From Hyposmocoma kahamanoa (lineage: Eukaryota > Arthropoda > Insecta > Lepidoptera > Cosmopterigidae), in assembly GCF_003589595.1 (NCBI RefSeq), contig NW_020654080.1, positions 1,636,639 through 1,700,638 of the forward strand: a stretch of DNA of 64,000 nt, in the 5' to 3' direction. Positions 43,015 to 55,271 of the stretch are shown here, in pieces. The position numbers and the translations under genes are program-made. The number at the start of each line of letters is the position of its first letter. The stretch's first letter is position 1. A model generated the notes under the pieces. That model was not told the origin of the DNA. It did no database searches and was given only the letters and a program-made list of their open reading frames with translations.

Positions 43015-44330
43015 GACAGATGGCAGGCCTGATTGCACTTACGTAAACCACTGTAGTATGGTACACTTAAACAAAAAGCTATTATGTACCATGAATGTTG
43101 TTAATCGTAATTTAATTTTGATTACTTGAATTAATTTTATATATTTGGACGTTATTTAAAATTTCATTAACGTAACTTCAAACATAATGAATATAACATA
43201 ATTAGTAATGTGATGTAATTGTATGTTTTAGTATAATTATGGATTATGTTGTCTGATATTGAATAAATGAATTTTTAGCAATGTGCACCAAGGGTTTCAA
43301 ACGGGCCCAAAGTTTTCTGACCGTCTAGTATAGCATTGTCCGCAGTATTTTATAGTATGCTTGTGTCATCTGATCTCCCTGCTTTAAAACAAATTAGCTC
43401 TCTCTACAAGGCGCAACCCCCGAATACCAAACAAGATGTTTTATACAGGAATAATTCTTCCTTTTACAACTCCCTTGACGTGTCGGCATTATAATGAGAT
43501 ATTTATGAAAACCATCGATTTGGACATCTTTGATCCAAGATCCTGAGTATTTAAACGAGTAGTAAAACAACTTGCACTTGTATAGATTTTCAGCGACGTT
43601 TTAATATTAAGTAAATAAGTAACTTATCAGCAAATTTAACAGTAATTCTTTCTTGTTACTTTAGAATGATGTGTCAACATAAGCAGGGTTACAATCTAGT
43701 ACAGAACTTTGTTACATCATATTTAATTTGTATCGACGTAAATTGATTGTTATCTGTTTTGTTGTCCATATAATAAATAAATGAATAAATAAGGTAACAT
43801 AGTTAATCCACATCTTAAAATAAAAATATTGTAAGTAATTAACCTTTATTTTCATAAGGGTTAACTTTCAAAGTTTTGAGTAATGAAACAATGGTTCAAA
43901 CGGTGTACATTCTCATATGGACACATTTCTAAGCTCAGCGGTGACATAAACGTCGCTACGTTATGACCGGCGCGCGCGCATACGAATAAACATACTGACA
44001 CAACCTGATCCTGCGCATCAGATAAAAGCAGACTAAATATCTAGTTAGCATTGGATTCTCTTCTTTGAACTGTATTTGGAATTGCTAACCTCATTTTGTT
44101 TATGCATAGGATGTTATATTTATAGGAGGTCTGTGTTCAGCGGTGTGTTATTCGAGGACTGAGCCAGGTAGAGGTTATTGAAAGTGAAAGTTTGTCACTT
44201 GCTGAAAATTTTGCTGCATTTTTTCAGCCCTTTCAATACCTTTCTAACAGAGAATTTTTTTTTTTTATATATATAATTGGACACAACTAGAAGATGCCGA
44301 ATTTACGTACCAGAATTTTGGTTGATATGG
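43015..44330. other. 1.3 kb AT-rich DNA, nothing recognised
   Basis: A CG-rich spot (GACCGGCGCGCGCGCATACG) lies at about 43967. No gene. Confidence 0.4.
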
Positions 44331-44372
44331 TACAATACAATACAATACAATACGATACAATACAATACAATA
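44331..44372 (-). repeat. (TACAA)n pentamer array, probable LINE 3' tail
   Basis: Eight near-perfect TACAA units, one with a G. They are followed by ATGCTTTATTTCTCTCAATA, which on the minus strand is an AATAAAG polyadenylation-like signal before the array. This is how several LINE 3' ends look. Confidence 0.7.
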
Positions 44373-44519
44373 TGCTTTATTTCTCTCAATAAGGTATAGT
44401 TACAGTGTATGAATACATTAAAAATACAATTTTTATTATTAATTTCTAAAAACATGGTAATATTAATAATTGTTTTTTCTTAGTATACTACTATAGTAGA
44501 CTTATTCCCCGAAAACGAA

Positions 44520-44752
44520 TTTTTTTTATGATACTAAGTGACGGAATGAACAAGTCGTGCGTCTGGTGGAAAGCGACACGCCTGTCTATAGCAATACCAG
44601 TGGCACGAGGGAAACCGCCACCCTGAGACATAAGTTGACAAGCCCCATGTGTCTGAAATTTCACCAGCACCCTGACATTACTGCTTGGCTGCAGAAATAG
44701 GTAAGGTGGCAGTACTTCCCTGGACGAACAGTTACACAAGGTGCACAACTGC
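44520..44752 (-). mobile_element. Family A copy with internal deletion
   Basis: TTTTTTTATGATACTAAGTG, GCGTCTGGTGGAAAGCGACA, CACCCTGAGACATAAGTTGA, GCTGCAGAAATAGGTAAGGT. The deletion removes part of the AAATCGCAAAGATC region. Confidence 0.85.
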
Positions 44753-44884
44753 TCTAGGTCTTTTAAGACGAGAGTAAATAGGCATTATTTAGATGTGCAT
44801 GCTACATCGTCGACCTCATTGTCACTTTCTAACGGGTGAGATGCAGGTCAAATGCGCACTTATTTCTTTTATAAATAAAAAAGT
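44753..44884 (+). mobile_element. LINE-beta-like 3' tail
   Basis: Reads FKTRVNRHYLDVH at its start, like the end of the LINE-beta ORF, followed by a short UTR and a TATAAATAAAAAA tail. It abuts the family A copy. Confidence 0.5.
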
Positions 44885-45048
44885 ATATCTTATATAACTT
44901 TACGACATATTAAGTGTAGGTATTGAATATCGTGATGTGTTACTATCATGATATTAAATTATTTTTGTAAAACTACTACAACTAGTTTGTTATAATTATT
45001 AATACAAAGATCGAACATTAAGAAAACTTCGTTCAGCTGAATTTGAAC
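44885..45048. other. AT-rich gap
   Basis: Nothing recognised. Confidence 0.4.
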
Positions 45049-45112
45049 CAGAGCCTTCGGCATACCGTGTCATCAGCTTTCTCAACTGAGCTACGGAACG
45101 AACCAGCAGAGT
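45049..45112 (-). mobile_element. tRNA-like SINE head (another family)
   Basis: On the minus strand: TAGCTCAGTTGAGAAAGC (box A), CACGGTATGCCGAAGGC and TGGTTCAAATTC (box B). A close relative lies at 46021. The spacing is tRNA-like but the acceptor ends do not pair. Confidence 0.45.
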
Positions 45113-45625
45113 TTAAAATTTTTCTATGTGCTGATTGCAGATCTTGGATTTTGGTTTTTAACGATTTTTTTCCGTACTATCATGAGAAATCTATGAAAGT
45201 TTGTTTTCACACAGCCAGGTACATTTACAGTTGTTAAGATATGTCGTTGTACACAGCATGACATTTACAACATTACGACAGTAGCATCGCACGTCTTCGT
45301 ACGGACTCCCAATCTAGAACGAGTATGAAAATTAGATCTGACAATGTAAGTGTCTTGTCACTTCATCTCAAGTTTCTTATACTAACGCTACGTGTAAAGT
45401 TACATTACCGTTTCCTCGTTCACATAAAGACTATTGAATTAATTCCAGTTTGAGTAAACAAACACATTGCAGCATTGACAGGTTTACTTAGAACCAGTGA
45501 TGATGAGATGAGATTTTTTGTTTTTGCTTAGAACAAAACATTTTATTTCATAATTATCAATACCACAATATGAATTGGTCGACCAAAAATTTCTCGATAT
45601 TTTCATCACTGGTTACAAGAGAGGT
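45113..45625. other. AT-rich stretch, nothing recognised
   Basis: No repeat or exon recognised. Confidence 0.4.
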
Positions 45626-45745
45626 CACGGGAGAATATTTGTACGGCCTGCATTTATTTCTCGAGTGTAATTTGTGGTGGTCTATGTGTGTGTCCATGAG
45701 AGCCGCGATACAGGGTTTCCGTAGTGCGGGGCTATGAGTGTGTAA
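45626..45745 (+). mobile_element. Family B SINE, body and 3' end
   Basis: GGGAGAATATTTGTACGGCC, GTAATTTGTGGTGGTCTATG and GATACAGGGTTTCCGTAGTG are present; the tRNA head is gone. Confidence 0.8.
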
Positions 45746-46020
45746 CACATTTTTTCCGTAGATCCACTAAATACAAAACAAAAACCAAATTTATCTTCTC
45801 TCCTTGGTATCTTTCACCATTATTGTACAAAATGTCACTTTGACATTGTAGTTTAAAAATATTTAGTAAATTAATTGAAATTCTTAAGTGTTGGTGTAAT
45901 CTATTATTTAATCCATTCACATATATATTACCTGTTGGTGAACGATTTTTCTATAAAATCAATATCGTGAATGGGTACCCTTTAGTTTGACATATTTTTG
46001 TGCGCGGTATTATTTAGATT

Positions 46021-46084
46021 CGGCTGGATTCAATCCAGCACCCTCAGGCAATCCGTGCCAGATACTCTGTCAATTAAGCGCTGC
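46021..46084 (-). mobile_element. tRNA-like SINE head (45049 family)
   Basis: On the minus strand: GCTTAATTGACAGAGTATCT, GCACGGATTGCCTGAGGGTG and GCTGGATTGAATCCAGC. Adjoins a family A copy. Confidence 0.45.
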
Positions 46085-46208
46085 CATTTCACCACCACCC
46101 TTACCCTTCAAAACCGGAAATGACCACATTACTGCTTAGTGGCAGAAATAGGTAAGTAGGCAGTACTTCCTTGGACGAACCTTTTCACAAGGACCTCTAC
46201 TGCTACTT
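46083..46208 (-). mobile_element. Family A head half
   Basis: TTTCACCACCACCCTTACCC, TACTGCTTAGTGGCAGAAAT and TTCACAAGGACCTCTACTGC. Confidence 0.85.
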
Positions 46209-46788
46209 AAAATTCATATAATTATACAAATATATTTAACAGTATATTAATACAGGTAGAATATTGATTTTTTTTTAATTATACTGTCATTTATTAATGG
46301 GGTGTACGAAAGAAGCCTCTCCGCACGACATGCCACCCTTTTGCAGTACGCCTGGCGCTCCCTGGGCAACAATCAGCGGTTGTGGGCAACACGATGGCAT
46401 AAATTATAGTGTATGCCATCGATATGACAAGAAGGAGATTTAATTAATGTTAAACTTTTTCGGTTACTTTTTCGGTGACCCTGGAATAAGAAAGTTGATA
46501 TTTGTAAAAAATTATCGTAAATTTGACGGAATGTAAGACCACTACTATACTTCATCTATAAATACCACAGAGGTCGAATGTGCAGTGGACACTAGTCTAA
46601 TTGATAGAGTAATTCCGCTGCGCAAGATCTGACACGAGATCTCATCGTGCAGGGAAACATAATAGCTGTACCTTCTAATGGTTCTAATGCTTCGTTTGGT
46701 ATGGACTGTTGTATGGAAAAGTAGTTTTGCTTTGTTACATCTCGAATTTTAAAGGAAATGACGAATGCATCGTTAGGCTATTTGATTC
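46209..46788. other. Unassigned stretch
   Basis: A GC-richer patch at 46305-46390 (CTCCGCACGACATGCCACCC) may be an unrecognised repeat. Confidence 0.35.
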
Positions 46789-47210
46789 TAATGTATTATT
46801 TGTTTTTGTGATAACTTACGGCACTGACACGTGGTCGCTCATTATGGACCTTATAAGAATGCTCAAGGTCACTCAAAGGGCATTAGAAAGTGAAAATGAA
46901 AAAAATGAAAGCTCGTAGTTTCATTGATAGATCGAATCAGTAAGGATATCTGCAAGGGAACCAGAGTAACCGACATAGTTCAAAGAATAGCAAAATTTAA
47001 GTAGCAGCGAGCAAGGCACATTGCTCGAAGAATAGATGGCCGATGGGGCCGAAGAGTTATCAAGCGGCTACCGATTACCGGAAGTACAGCGTGGGCAGAC
47101 CACCCAAAAGGTGGACTGATGATCTGGTGAAGGCTGTGGGAATCCAGGACAGGTCATTATTCGGGGGAGGCCTTTGTTTAGCACTGGACGTCTTTTGGCT
47201 GAAATTATGA
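46789..47210 (+). pseudogene. RTE-like LINE ORF end, multiply frameshifted
   Basis: Successive frames read TYGTDTWSL and LKVTQRAL (46820-46890), RVTDIVQRIAKFK (46962-47000), HIARRIDGRWGRRVIKR (47019-47070) and a final WTSFG followed by a stop (about 47190). This is the usual C-terminal order of RTE-type non-LTR reverse transcriptases: conserved TYGxxTW after the catalytic core, a basic WxxHIARR block and a short end. Each block is in a different frame or interrupted, so the copy is dead. The minus-strand frame over it is incidental. Confidence 0.75.
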
Positions 47211-47384
47211 TAATAAGGATTGACTTTATAATCTTTTCACTCATCAGGTTGCTTTTGCGGTTGAAACTTACCTTAACGAGAACAGTTGCTACTACATTCG
47301 ACATTTCAAATTTTTGTGATGGTACGTAACCATGACTTCACTTTGTTTTAGTGGTAATATAGTTCACTGGCGGTGAAAATCAAC

Positions 47385-47515
47385 ATCGTGATCTGAGTTT
47401 TGAAGAAGATCACAACAACTATGGCCTTAGCCCTCTCCTCAGAGAAGATCCGTGCCCAGAAGACTGACGTATAAGGGTTGATGATGACAATAATGATGAT
47501 AATGGTGAAAAACTA
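47385..47515 (-). mobile_element. Family C end fragment
   Basis: CAACTATGGCCTTAGCCC, GATCCGTGCCCAGAAGACTG, then GGGTTGATGATGACAATAAT. Confidence 0.6.
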
Positions 47516-47737
47516 CTGTTAAATACAATGTCACCACTTACAATCATATGCATAGCTAACGTCTGATCTTATTTGCAGAGTCTTTTTCTACATTTCGCTA
47601 TGTCTTTGATTAGAGATATATTCTCTGTAGTAAAGCCATGTCAGCTTAAGCTACTATTTTCAGTGAGTGAAAAAAACAGCATATTAGATGGTATCAGAAC
47701 GTTCGGCATGGCTTACTCAATTTTTGTACGTACACAT

Positions 47738-47905
47738 TAGGAAAAACCCTGCGTTGCAGGTACCATGGACATACACACAGATAACTCCAAATTACACCCA
47801 AATTCATGAGAGAAATAAATGTAGGTCATACAAATATGTCTCCCGGCCCGAGAAATGAACTCGAGACCTCAGCGTGGCAGACCAGAATGATAGCCGTTAG
47901 TTAAA
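47738..47905 (-). mobile_element. Family B SINE
   Basis: On the minus strand the head is mutated, but TCTCGGGCCGGGAGACATAT, TTGGGTGTAATTTGGAG and the AGGGTTTTTCC end are recognisable. Confidence 0.8.
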
Positions 47906-50245
47906 TTAAATTTGACACTATTACCAACATTTTCGTGATTTGGTGATTCCAGTAAAGACTCTATCTCACATCATATAAAAGTAGTTAGTTCCTGGATTTT
48001 TCTTAAAAGTATCATTTTAGACAATTCTTGATTCTTGGATGTCAATGACAAAAAATAAATCAATCACTCAACAGACAGGTTTGTATCTTTTTTAAAACAA
48101 TGACTTTCACTTCTCGTAGATAAAAAAGGCATTGATAGATTCTGGCACAAGATTTCATTTCATACATTTCTTAAATCGCAAAAATAAAAATTATTGATGT
48201 ATTGGAAAATAATAGTAAGTTGAATGAAAGCAACTTTTAAAGCAAGTATTAGCTTCTGCTGTCACAAAATCAGTCAACAGTCATAAGATCTATTAGTTAC
48301 ATCACACAAGTTTTATGCAGAAGAGAGAATACATTTTATCAACGAAAACAGTGGAAATATTTCTTTGTTTTGTTAGAGTAGGTCAATGTATAAATTTACA
48401 TAACATTTGTCTTGTTGACAGTATAAGCTCATCCTTTTCGCGAGTGCCCATTATGGCAGGCCGGTCTAACTTTGTCTCGGGTTACTCAGCCCTTATGACA
48501 CCGGTTAAATCGATTATTTATTCGAATACTCCGCAATCGATGCCCGCTTACCACATTACGCCCACATCGACTTGATCTTAGATCTCTCGATCTTCACAAT
48601 TCACATCCCTCTTGATTTCTCTCGTTTCTATTTATAAAAACAGCTTTTATTATCCCACTTTATTAAGTTAAACTCCAAGTTTAGATGTCACTTAAACCCA
48701 TACACGTTTTTATCGATTCTAACTTACCGATAAATTGATTTCGAATCGGTAAAAATTGGTTTTGGTTTCCATTACATGGCTAAGATATGCAGTGAAAGTA
48801 TTTAAACATCGATGTGTTTCGACGGACTGTCACATCAATTATGTGAAGTTAAATTTAGAGGTTGTAAATAAAACAATACACTATCAAATAAAAAATCTTT
48901 CTCGAACGGGACAATAGCGTCGATGGAAACTTGACCTGCGGCTGTCATGCTTAGAATACTGCGAAACAACTGATTTCAGTCTTAATTCAACGTGTTAAAA
49001 TGCTTTAAAATGTCAAAGAATAACAAAAGATCCTAAGCACAGATTTCCACTAGGCCTTTGACAGTGTTGACCTTGACGTGCCATAGTTCACACAGTCCCT
49101 TCACTGTGAAAATGTGGAAAAAACATCACAATGGCCGGCCCTCATGCATGTTTCTGGACAAGACAATCGATTATAATCGTTTCTATGCACTTTATTGATA
49201 ATTGTCAAGCGTACATTGAATTAGGAAATCAGCGCTCTACAAGGTTACGTGTGGTGGCCGTTTCAGTTTTTGTTTGTGATGCGTCTGTGAGAAAATACGT
49301 TTTCGGCTATTTTTTATCAATTTGCGTGAATACTAATGTATGTCGTATAAAATTTACAATAATTAATATGTAATTATAAACGTGAAATCGAAGCCTTCAG
49401 GTAAATAATTATAATTTTAATGATATTTTAAAGCAAATGTTTTATTATGTGCAAAATAATTTCATTGTTGTTGTAAAAAACTTCACACAATGGTTTATGT
49501 AGATTATATAAGAATGGTCGATTTAGGTCAACAATGCCTTGTATTGTTATAATTACTTATTATTTACACATACATATTCTAATATTCACCTCTGCATATA
49601 AATTTTTAAACCCCACTGTACTGTCACGTTTAATTTTATACGTAAGAGTCAAGAGGGGTAAAAGCAATAGATGTAAAGGCGCGGACATTATCGTATATAT
49701 GTAGTGTGATGGAAAAAATCAAGACTTCACTTCCTAACTACAAAGCATATCCAAGCATTTATGTGAAAAACAAGCAAAAACAAACAAACATATCCACAAT
49801 CTCTTAGCTGGAACAAGGAAGCCCATAATTGGTGTTAAATCAAACACGGCTAGACTCAACGTGAATGGAATCTGCGCATCTGCGATGACCGAGGGTTCCG
49901 CTGCGATGCTATCGGGACACCTAGCCCTCGACGAGGATGTGTTAAGAAACCTTACACCTAAGCATGGATGTGCTAAACAACGCAATAAAAGCTTGGTAGC
50001 TTTTCAAAGTATCTTTGAGGGACACAATTTGTAGTCCTTTTTAATAATGAAAAGGTTTGAACTCTTCACAAGTCTACTAAGAAATATGTAAATTGTCCGA
50101 TATTTTTATTCAATGTTTTCGGGATGACGAAAACGTTAATTACTTAGGAGGTTTAATTATTGTTATTTTAGAAACTTATTTCGATTTTAAACAACATGTA
50201 ATGAGCAAACAGGATTTAAAAGTATCCTTCTAGTAGAGTGATAAC
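47906..50245. other. 2.3 kb AT-rich DNA, nothing recognised
   Basis: Part of the longest repeat-poor stretch. Frames of 80-86 codons (48315-48575, 49131-49373, 49734-49985) have no motif and are not called. Confidence 0.45.
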
Positions 50246-50470
50246 ATGGTTCATATCTGCAAAATCCCTGTTTTCCTAACTCGGTGCGTGTGCGCAAGGA
50301 ATTTAACGCCAAATCGGCGGCGGGTAATTGCGGCCTATCCGCGCGCATTGTTCGTAAGCGGCACAAGGCTGCGCGGGCGCTGACGTGAGTGTTACGTGAG
50401 TCTTATATGCAGCACACGGTGTTGGCTGCATGTGTGCTTTGTACTGGAACGACGTTCAGGATAATACTTT
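50246..50470 (+). promoter_or_regulatory. CpG-rich island with two GTGAGT donors
   Basis: GTGCGTGTGCGCAAGG, CGGCGGCGGGTAATTGCGGC, CCGCGCGCATTG and TGCGCGGGCGCTGAC, then GTGAGT twice (50384 and 50395). A 45-codon frame (50246-50383) is open. This could be a first exon with promoter, or a conserved regulatory element. No protein is recognised. Confidence 0.3.
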
Positions 50471-52489
50471 GATCTTGTGGTAGCTGTTGAAGATAGCCAG
50501 TTAAAAAAATAATCAGGAAATAGAAGACAGAGTCTTTCTTAATTATACGTTGGAACTGACCCACTAAAGTCATTGTCATGAAAAAACTACTCGTGCTTGC
50601 ATTACTTAATCCATTTCAGTTTTTCTCGTTGTCAAAGCTAATATATTTTTCATAAACGTTGTATTTATGAAAAATATATTACAAAATAGACAATTTAAAA
50701 ATATCAATAGTATATAAAATTTTTATGTAACCGCATTAATGCCATAAATAGTTTTCAGTTCGCTTCGTTGAACCCTCTTGCTATTTCAATTTCAATTGTT
50801 TATTGCATATCACATTATAAATTTAAGACACTAAGGCTACCAGAAGACTAGCAACTAGTTTTGTCTAAAAATAACTTTATGTATCCGAAGGTGAAATGTT
50901 CTAGCTTCCTGGGTACAATACTCTAGGGTACATCAGTCGATGAATGTTTTTAATTTTGTTTTCTTTTCTTTTATTTCTTCTATATTAAGCAGATTCAGTG
51001 CAAACGAAATAAGTAAAAGAGTAATAATGAAAAAACTCAAGACAAAATCAACAAAAAAGTTTTTTTTATAAGTAATTCAAGATACAACAGAACATCCATT
51101 TTACACCACAAAATATAATTGTTTATAGAGTGAATATTAAAAAGGTACAAAGATAATATCATCTCTTGATTCGCACCTTTGTTTCTTAATGCATATTTAC
51201 TTACAGAACAATTAGCTGATTAATTATTATGTATAACCTTACAATAACTTTGACTTTGAATTGAATTTTTTGCTATTTTTTTTCGTATGATCTGATGAAC
51301 CAGTTTTGTGAGATAGGGTACTAATTGTAGCGAAGAACCGTCAGATTAAACGTAACCTAGACCATGAGGAAACTGATGTAAATGTTGTTAAAATAGTTAA
51401 GTAATTGCAAGTAACAATTATTTACTTCGATATGTTATTATTATTTTAATTGTATTCTATAATAGTTTATTTGGGTTCATTATATTCTTGTTATTCTTTT
51501 GTTATTGTATTGGTTTTAAATATTTATTATCTGTTTACTTATTTGTTAACAATATTATTATTATTACAGATCGTAGTTTTGGCTAGATTTATATAACATC
51601 AACTCAATACACACAATTACTTAAATAAACGTTAAGCGTTAAGTAAGTCACTTCCCTTTTGTAAATGAGTTCTATTGTTCCAGACACGATTCAACGCCTT
51701 TATAATCTTTCATCAGCGTTTGAGACTGTTGAGCACTCTTTGTGCGCAATTGTACGTTACGTCTTTATTATTTTCATATTTTTATTCTAATTAGGGTTCA
51801 TTTTAAATTGTAGTGTTACGTAGTTTAAGCATTACATTATTGTTTCTTTCTTTTTTCGGTCATAATATGGTGAGGATATTACAAGGAACTGTCATGGGAC
51901 TTGTTTTTTTCATAATTTCAAAGCTTTCTAAAGTTGAATGTTTCACTTCGTGTAAATCTACTTTTGTGCAGTATTTAAAATATTCTTAGCTTTACTATCT
52001 TAAATCATAATAACAATCAGATGTAAAGGATACATCTAAATTTAAACGTCAAAAAAGTTCCGTTAAATTGATTAAGACGTACGGAACCAAATCTAACAAA
52101 ATCTTTTAACAAACTTGTCATTCTATCACCCTTTTACAGATGTCTTTTTCTACAGTTCTTTAAATTCCTTATCCCAGTACCATAAAGTTGAAATTCTAGT
52201 TACAGATTTCAATGAAAAGGTAATGCGGAATGAATGTAAGGATTAAATATAATTTAAAAAGAAGCGATAATATCTTAATGTGATTACAATAAAGGGGGTT
52301 GTGTAATCTGTAACTGTCTGTCTGTTTGTGTTGCCTTTTTGACGGTTTTTTCGGTGACATTTCGCACCTTGGTGGGGCCTATTCTGAATATTTATAATAA
52401 CGTGTGCGAGGTTTTTTGTGCATCAAGGGTTTCATTTTGTTGTTGACATAAGATTTCTTATTTTATTTAATAAGATTTATTAGACGATT
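50471..52489. other. 2 kb AT-rich DNA, nearly repeat-free
   Basis: TTTCAATTTCAATTGTTTAT near 50797 looks like a minus-strand LINE 3' tail. Otherwise nothing recognised. Confidence 0.4.
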
Positions 52490-52535
52490 CAGAGCCAGCG
52501 TGATGAGCTGTGGCCTAAAGCCTGATGATGATGTT
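52490..52535 (-). mobile_element. Family C end scrap
   Basis: AGCCAGCGTGATGAGCTGTG, then GCCTAAAGCCTGATGATGAT. Confidence 0.4.
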
Positions 52536-53601
52536 AATTGTAGTCAGTATGCAACATATTTATATTACTTTAACAATAAGGCTTAATTTGTGCAATGCTA
52601 GTCAGGTTTCATGATATATGATGAAAACTTAGTTATATTGTAGTTGATTTCTTTTCTTAACACTTAAAAAAGCTTTTTTATTTATTATTTTACCTCACAA
52701 AATAATTTGAATTTGACTGTGCTCCAATACAAAACATATTTATATAGTAAACATTTAAAACTTTTTCTGAATAGAGTTACGAATAGCCCCTCAACGCTAA
52801 ACATCTTACGGTGCGCGCGCGCAGTTTTTATCACTTCACATTATGCGCGGACACGGGCGTGATACAGATCGGATGCGGGTTCGAATCCCGCGCAGGGTCT
52901 GCGCCGTTACTCAACGGACTTTGCTTTTTGTTTCTTTATGTGATGATTGTGGATGTTAGTGATATGTTTTGTTATTTTTTCTTCTTGTGATAAATTTGAA
53001 GGTACGCTCAAGAGTCGACACTGCCTCAGCTCGAATTTAATTTTTTTACATACTGGACTGGATTGGATTTTTTACATGATGGATTCTATTGCGCATGTCA
53101 AGCGGCAGGGACAATTTTGGGACAATACAATTAATTTTTTTTTAAAGATAATTAAAGTCATTTGAAAAATGTGTATCGTATATTGTACATGTTCTATTTA
53201 GTTCAGTTGATAAGAAAAATAACATTGTATATGTAAAGTACATATTGAATAAAACGGTTATTCTTGGAAAATTTCGAAGTAAGTTTGTTTTTAGGTATCG
53301 TGTTTTCACATCAGTGTGTATCATCAATTTTACTATCTATCTATATATATTTCACTATCACTGTTATTACGGAATCAAACAATGTAATTTCGGGTAGTAT
53401 AGATTCTTAAGAATTGAATTTGAACAATTTATTCTCCAGTATTACAATACCCGAGAATTTCTCTCCACACTAATATCCATACCTGTATCCCACGATGATA
53501 AGGAAGAACGAGACTTTCGATTACATTTCAAAACAAGGTTTCTATACTCTTAGCCTACGGATACAGACCATTTACATATTCACACATATAAAATATAGAA
53601 A
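52536..53601. other. Unassigned stretch with a T-arm-like scrap
   Basis: A perfect T-arm-like GCGGGTTCGAATCCCGC lies at about 52876, but no matching acceptor or anticodon arm is upstream. A CG-rich patch precedes it (52810-52860). Confidence 0.4.
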
Positions 53602-53617
53602 AAGAGGAAACAAGAGT

Positions 53618-53929
53618 CTCTTCTTCCTGTCCTTATCCCACTCTAGGTGGGGTCGGCACAACTTGTATTTTTCTTCCACTTTCCCCTATCAGCCGTCATT
53701 TTTATACTCACACCTTTCTTATCCATGTCATCTTTCACACAATCCATCCATCTTTTCTTTGGCCTTCCTTTCCTCTGATATCCCTCCACATTCATACCTA
53801 GCACTCTTTTTGTCACATGACATTCTTCCCTTCGCATGACATGTCCATACCACGCTAACCTATTCTCTACTCCTCATCTTTACCGTCACTGTCGCCACTT
53901 TCAATCTTCCCCTGATGTACTCATTCATT
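53618..53929 (-). pseudogene. LINE-gamma (RTE-like) ORF end with 16-bp target duplication
   Basis: AAGAGGAAACAAGAGT occurs perfectly at 53602-53617 and 53930-53945, defining a 312-bp insertion. On the minus strand it reads NEYIRGRLKVATVTVKMRS, a one-base frameshift, RLAWYGHVMRREE, KGRPKKRWMDCVKDDM and a final SCADPT with stop. This is the C-terminal end of an RTE-type reverse transcriptase. It is 5'-truncated with no A tail. It looks comparatively young because the duplication is still perfect. Confidence 0.9.
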
Positions 53930-53945
53930 AAGAGGAAACAAGAGT

Positions 53946-54415
53946 ATCTGTATAATATATAAAAATAGCCGTTCAGCAATGGTTTTCACCCCGCCACTGA
54001 CTTTAGTAAACACATTTGAATTTTAGGCCGTTTCCGAGAACGTAGTGGACTAATCTATTACAATATCATATTACTGAAAAAAATATTACAAAAATAAACA
54101 TTTCAAAAATCAACCATTGTCTAATAATAAAATTTGAATTAATAAAAATTAAATAACATTATTTTTACCGCACTGTTTCTTATGTTTTTCAAGTTTATGT
54201 GTATATGCACGTCCATTTCTTTTTCACGCTGTACAGCCTACATGGCTCGATTGTTATTGAGATACGAGGTGTCGTTAGATTCGTCTTGATTGTAGGAGTG
54301 TCATAGGCTATAAAAATTATTCAAAGTGAACCAAAATATTGTTTTTTTATTTTTCCAGCAAAATATTTTTGCAGTCGGGATTTTATTCTTTTAAATAATT
54401 TATAGATTTGTTAAG
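53946..54415. other. AT-rich stretch, nothing recognised
   Basis: No repeat or exon recognised. Confidence 0.4.
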
Positions 54416-54703
54416 GGCAGTAAGCTCCTTGTGATAGAGTTCGTCCAGCGAAGCACTGCCACCAAGCAGTAATGTCAGTATATTGCGTTCCGGTTTTAAA
54501 GGTAAGGGTGCTGGTGAAAGTACAGGCACCTGGGACTTGTCAACTTATGTCTCAGGGTGACGGGCGTAGTGTCAGTGCTCCTCAGATCTTTGCGATTTAA
54601 AGCTCTGAGTGGCACTGCAACTGTTATGTAGCTTACCATCAGGCGCACGACTTGTTTGTCCCGTCACTTGATATTTAAAAAAAAATTGATATCAAGTGAC
54701 GAA
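54416..54703 (+). mobile_element. Family A copy with palindromic tail
   Basis: Near full length: GTAAGCTCCTTGTGATAGAG, GTAAGGGTGCTGGTGAAAGT, CAACTTATGTCTCAGGGTGA, CGTCACTTGATATTT and an A run. It is then followed by GATATCAAGTGACG, an inverted repeat of its own last bases (54690-54703). Confidence 0.9.
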
Positions 54704-54744
54704 TTTAAAATTAGTGAATTTGTCTATTGCCACTCAATCATTCC

Positions 54745-55020
54745 TTCCATCAAATAATCATTTATTCCATAGGTAAAATTTTTACACTACAAAACGTAAT
54801 TTTTTAAACTACTGCTCGTTCACTACACTGACCTTTCGGAGAAGAACGAGCCGGAAACTCGGGGATTGCTCTTTTCAAATAAACTTAAATCTATGGAATA
54901 CATTTCGAATCATATTTGTATGGAATCTAGACTCACGTTGTTTTTCTATACATCTTTATGTAACACGTAGTCTATCATTTTGTAATATGACTTTTCAATT
55001 AAAATACTTGAATACTTTTA
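54745..55020 (-). mobile_element. LINE-alpha-related 3' fragment
   Basis: Matches 20045-20230 and adds upstream sequence: ATTCCATAGGTAAAATTTTT, GAAACTCGGGGATTGCTCTT, TGACTTTTCAATTAAAATAC. Confidence 0.75.
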
Positions 55021-55271
55021 ATGTAAATTTTAAACTTAGGAAATGATAATATTAATATTTATATTCTCCGGACTCTCATTGTAAAAAGGTATACAGTTAC
55101 CTATGTACAAAATTTATTTGCGTACCAGAGACCAAACAATTTAAAAATCTTAAATACTAAGAAATAGGTACTCCATAAAACTCAGAAATTGGATTATGTG
55201 ATTTCTAAATTATTGAATAAGTTGTCTGCATTGCATTCAAGATTTGTATGTGGAAGGAGAACGTAAAAATA
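55021..55271. other. AT-rich gap
   Basis: Nothing recognised. Confidence 0.4.

Noticed and set aside
44331..44372. Telomere-like repeat
   Set aside because: The unit is TACAA, not the insect telomere TTAGG. A LINE tail explains it better.
48315..48575. 86-codon plus frame with a possible acceptor (TTGTTGACAG) inside it
   Set aside because: Weak polypyrimidine tract, no homology I recognise, mixed composition.
52870..52910. Possible tRNA gene (perfect T-arm-like GCGGGTTCGAATCCCGC)
   Set aside because: No upstream acceptor partner, D arm or anticodon arm at the right distance. Treated as a SINE or tRNA scrap.
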